DNA from: CAYLSO01 sp964386525
GTDB lineage: Bacteria; Eisenbacteria; RBG-16-71-46; DASYSL01
Direction: 5' to 3'
NCBI GenBank assembly: GCA_964386525.1
Contig: CAYLSO010000072.1
Span: 1 to 15,916, forward strand
Length of the DNA stretch: 15,916 nt
A program made the position numbers and the translations under genes. The notes beneath the pieces were generated by a model, which saw only the letters and a list, made by a program, of their open reading frames with translations, had not been told where the DNA came from and made no database searches. Positions 12,294 to 15,916 of this stretch are shown piece after piece; the stretch's first letter is position 1; every line of letters begins with the position of its first letter.

Positions 12294-14504
12294 TTACAGG
12301 GCCTTGAGCACCACCACGGTCATGTCGTCGAGGATGCCCGTGCGGTGGAAGGCGCGCGCCTCGGCCAGCAGGCGGTCGCGCAGCCGCTGGGGGCGCAGGT
12401 GCGCCCAGCGCTCGAGACAGGCGGCCAGGAGCCGGCTACCGAAGTCCTCCTGGCCGCGCCGCGCGTCGGGCACGCCGTCGGTGAGGAAGACCATGCCCTC
12501 GCCCGGCTCGAGGTGCACGGTGCGCTCCGTGTAGCGCGTCGCCGGATCGACGCCGAGGATGAGGTCGCCGCTCGGCAGCGTGTGCACGCCGTGGCCGGGC
12601 CGGATCCACAGCGGCGGGTTGAGCCCCGCACTCGCCCAGGTCACCGTGCGCGAGCGCGCGTCGACGACCGCGTAGCTCATGCAGACGAACTTCTCCGGCT
12701 GCTGGTAGCTCGCCAGCTCGGCGTTGAGCGCGCCCAGCACGCCGGCCGGGCTCTGCCCCTGCACCGCGTGGCGGCGCAGCGTGGCTTGCACGTGCGACGC
12801 CAGCAGCGCGGCCGGCACGCCCTTGCCGCACACGTCGCCCACGGCGACGCCGAACTCGCGCTGGCCCAGGGGCACGTAATCGTAATAGTCGCCACCGACG
12901 TGCCCCGACGGCAGCGAGGCGCCGGCGCAGGCCAGGGTGGGGAACGCCGGGTCGCGATCGGGCAGCAGCCGCTCCTGGATGCCGCGCGCCAGCTCCAGCT
13001 CGCGGCTCACGCGCGCCTGCTCGACGCGTTCGTCGTGGTACTGCGCATTCTCGACAGCGAGCGCGGCGTGGGCCGCGTATTCCGAGAGGGCGGCGCGGTG
13101 ACGCGGCGAGGCGAGATCGTCCGAGAGACGCGGGCCGAGCGCCAGGAGCCATGCGGTGCGCCCCGAAGTGGCGATCGGCAGCAGCGCGCGCGAGCCGGCC
13201 CGCTCCAGGTCGGCGAGCCGCGCCGGGGCCGAGCCCAATCCCGCGGCCGCGGCCATCTCGATCAGGTCCGCAGGGCGCCCCAGGCGTTGCGCCGCCGCCG
13301 TGAGGCCGGCCGGGAGGACCCGCGGCACCCCGCCGTCGGGCAGGTCACCGAGCCAGTTGGCGAGCCGCGCCTCGCCGCCCGGCCCGACCTGGTAGACGCC
13401 GCAATGGGCCAGACCGAGGCGGGAGTGCAGGTCGGTGGCCACCGCGTCCACGATGCTGCGCACGTTCCCTGCCGGGAAGACGGGCGGCGAGGAGGGCACG
13501 GTCGTCACCCGCGCCGGGAGGGCGCGGTCGCGCCGCCAGCGGAAGTCGAGTACCTGGTGCACCTCGATGGCGTAGGCGAAACCGGCCGGCACGAGCAGCA
13601 GCAGGAGCGCGGCGGCGCGGGTCGCGGTCCCGCCGGGGTCGGCGCCGAGGTTGCTCCGCACCGTGACGGCCACCAGCGGGAGCAGCCCAAGCACCGAGCT
13701 CCACAGCAGCACGTGGAGGCGCCGGCGGTGGCGCGGGCCGGAGTAGCGGTACGACACCGCGAAGGAGAGCAGGGCGGCGACGCAGCCGGCGGCGAAGACC
13801 AGCGCGGCGAGGGTCGTGAGGCCGTCGGCGAGCGCCGGCGAGAGCGAGGAAGCAGTCGGCGTGGTGACCGCGAGCAGCGCGACCACGGCGTAGAAGCCGC
13901 GGGCCACTGCGGTGCGGCGCTGGCCGCGGCCCTCGGGGAAGAGCGCGAAGAAGTGGAGCAGCAGCGGCGGGATGAACAGCGGTGCCGCGCTCGAGAGGCT
14001 GTCGTGCACGGCGGCGAGGGCATCCAGCGGCCAGGCCGGGCGCGGCGCGATGGCGAGCGCGCTCATCGTGCACCAGAGGAAGAAGACGTGGCCGATGCGG
14101 TCGGTGCGCCGGCGGGCGACGGCCGCACCCAGAAGCAGGAATCCGGCGGCCACGAGGCCCCAGGCGAGGCGCCACGCCACCGTCTCGGCCCCCGGCGCCA
14201 CGGCGACGAGGGGGACACGCGCGCGGCCGTGGTCGAGGCGCTCGAGGAGGACCGAATCTCCCGGCCGCAGCCGGCCGAGACGGCTGTTCAGGTTGACGGC
14301 CCCCGTGCCGCCGGCCAAGGCCACCGTCTCGCCGACCTCGAGCCCGGCCGCGGCCGCCGGACTGCCGGCCTCGAGCTCTCCCACGCGCGAGCCGCGCAGG
14401 AGCAGTCCGACGCCTGCCCGATGGGGCGCGTCCACGACGCCCCACACCGTCAGGGCGAGCGTCAGCGCCCAGACTGTCCAAGCCACACGCCATGTGCGCG
14501 GCAT
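12294..14504 (-). CDS. PDZ - multi-TM - GAF-like - SpoIIE/RsbU-type PP2C phosphatase
   Basis: A 736-residue membrane signalling protein. An N-terminal membrane segment (residues 8-24) is followed by a PDZ-like domain (33-100, with AGSPAAAAGLEVGETV). About seven hydrophobic segments lie between 110 and 315, then a GAF-like sensor region (about 345-485, ending in YAAHAALAVENAQ) and a short coiled linker (ELELARGIQERLLP). The SpoIIE/RsbU phosphatase domain follows, with its metal-binding aspartates: GGDYYDY (D539), GDVCGKG (D557), TDGV (D676) and DDMT (D726/D727). Such enzymes dephosphorylate anti-anti-sigma (STAS) proteins in partner-switching modules. No kinase or STAS gene is next to it, so the target is elsewhere. 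ATG 14504 has AGGGGAGG 8 bases upstream. Divergent from csrA. Confidence 0.92.
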   Translation of the reverse strand: MPRTWRVAWTVWALTLALTVWGVVDAPHRAGVGLLLRGSRVGELEAGSPAAAAGLEVGETVALAGGTGAVNLNSRLGRLRPGDSVLLERLDHGRARVPLVAVAPGAETVAWRLAWGLVAAGFLLLGAAVARRRTDRIGHVFFLWCTMSALAIAPRPAWPLDALAAVHDSLSSAAPLFIPPLLLHFFALFPEGRGQRRTAVARGFYAVVALLAVTTPTASSLSPALADGLTTLAALVFAAGCVAALLSFAVSYRYSGPRHRRRLHVLLWSSVLGLLPLVAVTVRSNLGADPGGTATRAAALLLLLVPAGFAYAIEVHQVLDFRWRRDRALPARVTTVPSSPPVFPAGNVRSIVDAVATDLHSRLGLAHCGVYQVGPGGEARLANWLGDLPDGGVPRVLPAGLTAAAQRLGRPADLIEMAAAAGLGSAPARLADLERAGSRALLPIATSGRTAWLLALGPRLSDDLASPRHRAALSEYAAHAALAVENAQYHDERVEQARVSRELELARGIQERLLPDRDPAFPTLACAGASLPSGHVGGDYYDYVPLGQREFGVAVGDVCGKGVPAALLASHVQATLRRHAVQGQSPAGVLGALNAELASYQQPEKFVCMSYAVVDARSRTVTWASAGLNPPLWIRPGHGVHTLPSGDLILGVDPATRYTERTVHLEPGEGMVFLTDGVPDARRGQEDFGSRLLAACLERWAHLRPQRLRDRLLAEARAFHRTGILDDMTVVVLKAL

Positions 14505-14534
14505 GCAGGCCGCCTCCCCTGCGGGGGCGGGGCG

Positions 14535-14563
14535 AGGGTAGGGGCAGGGCCTTCCTCGGTCAA
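14535..14563 (-). promoter_or_regulatory. Sigma-70-type promoter of the phosphatase gene
   Basis: On the minus strand TTGACC (14563-14558), a 17-bp spacer, and TACCCT (14540-14535). The predicted start near 14528 gives a leader of about 24 nt containing the SD. Confidence 0.5.
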
Positions 14564-14610
14564 GCGCCGCCGGGGCCCCGGTGCCATGCCGCCGGAGGCC
14601 GATATTGCGC

Positions 14611-14638
14611 TCAAGCCCGCAGCCCGGCGTGCCGATTC
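14611..14638 (+). promoter_or_regulatory. Sigma-28 (FliA)-like promoter of csrA
   Basis: TCAAGCCC (14611-14618), 12-bp spacer, GCCGATTC (14631-14638). The -35 block CTCAAGCCCG is identical over 10 bases to that of the site at 12162-12188, and the spacer and -10 equal those of the mglA site. Predicted start near 14646, giving a leader of about 45 nt. Confidence 0.58.
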
Positions 14639-14652
14639 CCTAGACGAAGGGC

Positions 14653-14683
14653 GGCGCCAAGACGGCGCCTCCCCCCAGGGAGG
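14653..14683 (+). promoter_or_regulatory. csrA leader with two mutually exclusive hairpins
   Basis: Hairpin 1 is GGCGCC / GGCGCC at 14653-14658 and 14664-14669, with a 5-nt loop. Hairpin 2 is CCTCCC / GGGAGG at 14668-14673 and 14678-14683, with loop CCCA, and buries the whole SD. They share bases 14668-14669, so full formation of both is excluded. The GGA in the SD is also a CsrA-type binding core. The layout suggests autoregulated or conditional translation. Confidence 0.5.
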
Positions 14684-14690
14684 TCGGTGC

Positions 14691-14960
14691 ATGCTGGTCC
14701 TGACAAGGAAGTTGGGAGAGATGATCCGCATCGGTGACCAGATCAAGGTCACCGTCCTCGAGGTGCGCTCGGGCCAGGTCAAGCTGGGCATCGACGCACC
14801 CACCGAGGTCAAGGTCCACCGGGAAGAAGTGTACGCCCGCATCCAGGCGGAGAACCGCCGGGCCGGGCGGGCCAGCCCGGAGGCCTTGAAGGAGCCGGCG
14901 CGCGAGCTGCGGGAGCGCGCCCTGGCGCCGGATCCTGACGACGCGATCGGTTCGGCCTGA
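14691..14960 (+). CDS. csrA: Carbon storage regulator CsrA
   Basis: Small dimeric RNA-binding protein that recognises GGA motifs in mRNA leaders and controls translation or stability, often of flagellar, biofilm and carbon-storage genes. Residues 1-58 align with CsrA throughout: MLVLTRKLGEMIRIGD, VTVLEVRSGQVKLGIDAP, and EVKVHREEVYARIQAE. The RNA-contacting residues L4 and R44 of E. coli CsrA are both conserved. At 89 residues it is longer than the usual 61-75; the extra charged C-terminal tail (about 62-89) is probably flexible. ATG 14691 follows GGGAGG at 14678-14683 by 7 bases. It is preceded by a sigma-28-like promoter and a structured leader, and followed 43 bases later by a small FlgM-like gene, which fits flagellar control. 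fliW is not in view. Confidence 0.97.
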   Translation: MLVLTRKLGEMIRIGDQIKVTVLEVRSGQVKLGIDAPTEVKVHREEVYARIQAENRRAGRASPEALKEPARELRERALAPDPDDAIGSA

Positions 14961-15003
14961 ACCCCGGAGGCCCCGCCCCCGGGATCCGGCCGGAGGGGGT
15001 GCC

Positions 15004-15228
15004 GTGAGAAAGAGCCGCAAGCAGGCGAACGCGACCGCCACTTCCACTCCACGGGAGACGCGCCCGGCACTGACGGTGCTGTCCGGCGGCGCGCGCACCG
15101 TCCTCGCGGCCGTGCGCGACGGCGTCGTACGCCGGGCGCAGAGTCGCGTGGCTTCCGGTTACTACGAGCGCCCCGGAGTGCGCCAGCGGCTGGTGGACCG
15201 GCTGTGGGAAGAACTCTTCGGCAGCTAG
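15004..15228 (+). CDS. Small protein, possible FlgM-like anti-sigma-28 factor
   Basis: A 74-residue, Arg-rich protein with a GTG start and a strong SD (GGAGGGGG at 14992-14999). The N-terminal third is polar and probably disordered. The C-terminal half is helical: VLAAVRDGVVRRAQSRVASG, then YYERPGVRQRLVDRLWEEL. The pattern R-x-x-[IV]-A-x-G-x-Y-x-x-x-x-x-[VI], followed by a helix ending in [RK]-L-x-x-[ED]-L, resembles the C-terminal sigma-binding part of FlgM proteins, which hold FliA inactive until the hook is complete. Its place 43 bases after csrA, under a sigma-28-like promoter, fits. The similarity is short and at the level of pattern only, so the function is tentative. Confidence 0.75.
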   Translation: MRKSRKQANATATSTPRETRPALTVLSGGARTVLAAVRDGVVRRAQSRVASGYYERPGVRQRLVDRLWEELFGS

Positions 15229-15562
15229 AGTGAGTCGCCGGGATCGGCCGGCCACGGAGTTCGGGGCGGGGCCCGCGAAGGGCCGCGCCCCGAACTGCTT
15301 TCGGCCCTCCGCCCTCGCGGGCGTCCCCCCGCGCACACTTGTCCCCGGATCGCCCCGGCACCGCAGTGTTCACGCTCCGTAAACCTCGCGAGCCGCTGTC
15401 ACCTTTCGCCGGCGCCGCCGTAGGGAGCAGAGCGCAGGCCGCCGGCCGCGCGACGACAGTTGACGTGTCCTTGTGAGGGTTTGCTTGCCGCGCCACCGCC
15501 GGCGTGGTTCAATTAGTTGCTGCAATCGGCGTCCCCCTAACTCATCAGCCCGGAGGCCTACT
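15229..15562. other. Intergenic region after the csrA operon
   Basis: 334 bases without a gene. It contains the long terminator-like hairpin at 15258-15296. From about 15440 the composition is more AT-rich, as expected of a promoter for the gene at 15563. TTGACG (15460-15465) and TTGCCG-N17-TTCAAT (15485-15513) are weak candidates only, and I cannot choose between them. Confidence 0.5.
15258..15296 (+). terminator. Long hairpin terminator of the csrA operon
   Basis: A perfect 11-bp stem (AGTTCGGGGCG / CGCCCCGAACT), one G-G mismatch, then a further 5-bp stem (GGCCC / GGGCC) with a GCGAA loop, followed by GCTTT. It lies 30 bases after the small FlgM-like gene. Confidence 0.65.
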
Positions 15563-15916
15563 ATGAATGCTTCGCTAACTCGCGCTCTGCTCCTCACCGT
15601 CGGGCTCGTCTGTCTGGCCGCCGGCACCGCCGGCGCCGTGATCATCAACCCCGGCGACATCCTGGTGGCCGACCGCGACGCGTTCGGGGGTCCGGGGGCG
15701 GTCATCCACGTCGACCCGGGCACCGGTGTGCAGACGATGATCACCTCCGGAGTGTCGTTCGTCAGCCCGTGGGGGATCGCGCTCGACACCAACGGAGACA
15801 TCCTGATCGCCGACCCGAGCGCCTTCGGCGGGCCCGGCGGCGTCATCCGCGTGGACCCGGTGACCGGCATGCAGACTCCGCTCTCCAGCGGCGCTCCCTT
15901 CGTCAATCCCTACGGC
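15563..15916 (+). CDS. Secreted NHL-like beta-propeller repeat protein (3' end outside window)
   Basis: The first 118 residues of a gene that runs off the window. A signal peptide is clear: MNASLTRALLLTVGLVCLAAGTAGA, with cleavage probably after AGA. Two tandem repeats follow with a 47-residue period, starting at residues 31 and 78: GDILVADRDAFGGPGAVIHV and GDILIADPSAFGGPGGVIRV, each continuing DPxTGxQT and ending with a [SP]-[WY]-G turn. The GDI-L-[VI]-AD blade start is that of NHL or SGL-type six-bladed propellers, which are extracytoplasmic binding or lyase folds. ATG 15563 is supported by GGAGG at 15552-15556 (6-base spacing). The total length and any C-terminal sorting signal are unknown. 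Confidence 0.88.
   Translation, partial: MNASLTRALLLTVGLVCLAAGTAGAVIINPGDILVADRDAFGGPGAVIHVDPGTGVQTMITSGVSFVSPWGIALDTNGDILIADPSAFGGPGGVIRVDPVTGMQTPLSSGAPFVNPYG
15653..15916 (+). repeat. Tandem 141-bp coding repeat
   Basis: Two consecutive in-frame copies of a 47-codon unit (15653-15793 and 15794 to the window end) that encode propeller blades. They are similar but clearly diverged at the DNA level, so this is an old duplication rather than a recent expansion. Confidence 0.75.

Noticed and set aside
14598..14605. Second sigma-28 -10 box GCCGATAT upstream of csrA
   Set aside because: No TCAAG/TAAAG block at 11-12 bases upstream; the nearest TCAAG (14560) is 30 bases away.
12345..14690. Plus-strand open frame running across the phosphatase gene into csrA
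   Set aside because: Antisense artefact of high GC; CsrA begins at ATG 14691 with its own SD, and the upstream translation is Arg/Gly/Glu-rich noise.
15501..15523. Sigma-54-like TGG...TTGC before the propeller gene
   Set aside because: GG (15506-15507) and GC (15519-15520) are 11 bases apart instead of 10, and the -24 block TGGTTC is poor.
15520..15535. Minus-strand GCCGATTG at 15526-15533 region as sigma-28 promoter
   Set aside because: No matching -35 and no minus-strand gene downstream; the long minus-strand frame at 15370-15906 is opposite the propeller gene and shows repeat-derived, unlikely protein.

Overview
The window is one contiguous, very GC-rich piece of a bacterial chromosome. 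Most genes use GTG or ATG starts with clear Shine-Dalgarno (SD) sites. The gene content points to a flagellated Gram-negative-type organism: FtsZ tail, RecG, four-cysteine ribosomal protein L28, LpxL/HtrB-type acyltransferase, MglA-like GTPase, CsrA, a possible FlgM-like protein, a sigma-54 promoter and sigma-28 (FliA)-type promoters. An uncultured lineage near the former Deltaproteobacteria, or another high-GC phylum such as Eisenbacteria or Acidobacteriota, would fit. The sequence alone does not decide it, and no mobile element, rRNA, tRNA or CRISPR array is visible.

Layout. 1-2274 (+): end of ftsZ, then a TPR-repeat protein 6 bases later. 2320-2553 (-): rpmB (L28), divergent from recG (2716-4806, +). 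recG overlaps by 19 bases a zinc-ribbon protein (4788-5450, +). 5491-8909 (-): a lipid/glycan locus with an acyltransferase and a GT4 glycosyltransferase in one uninterrupted frame, followed 5 bases later by an MFS transporter. 9211-9651 (+): an orphan gene with its own housekeeping-type promoter. 10015-11013 (+): an MglA-like GTPase with a long Pro/Ala-rich tail, preceded by tandem sigma-28-like and sigma-54 promoters. 11190-11762 (+): a secreted protein with outer-membrane-barrel-like strands. 12294-14504 (-): a PDZ / multi-TM / GAF-like / SpoIIE-type phosphatase. 14691-15228 (+): csrA followed by a small protein resembling FlgM. 15563-end (+): a secreted NHL-like propeller protein cut by the window edge.

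The most interesting part is regulatory. Three sites share the form TCAAG(N14-15)GCCGAT and lie upstream of csrA, upstream of mglA, and on the minus strand at 12162-12188. The third has the exact FliA -10 GCCGATAA. It would drive a transcript of about 295 nt that carries a strong SD, a 17-codon aromatic peptide ORF (MLLFEFYWADIFWWIRR) and a rho-independent terminator. Clustered GGA motifs around that SD make the RNA a plausible CsrA target. Together csrA, the FlgM-like gene, the mglA promoters and this RNA suggest a motility-linked post-transcriptional circuit. The individual sites are seen in the sequence; the circuit is inferred.
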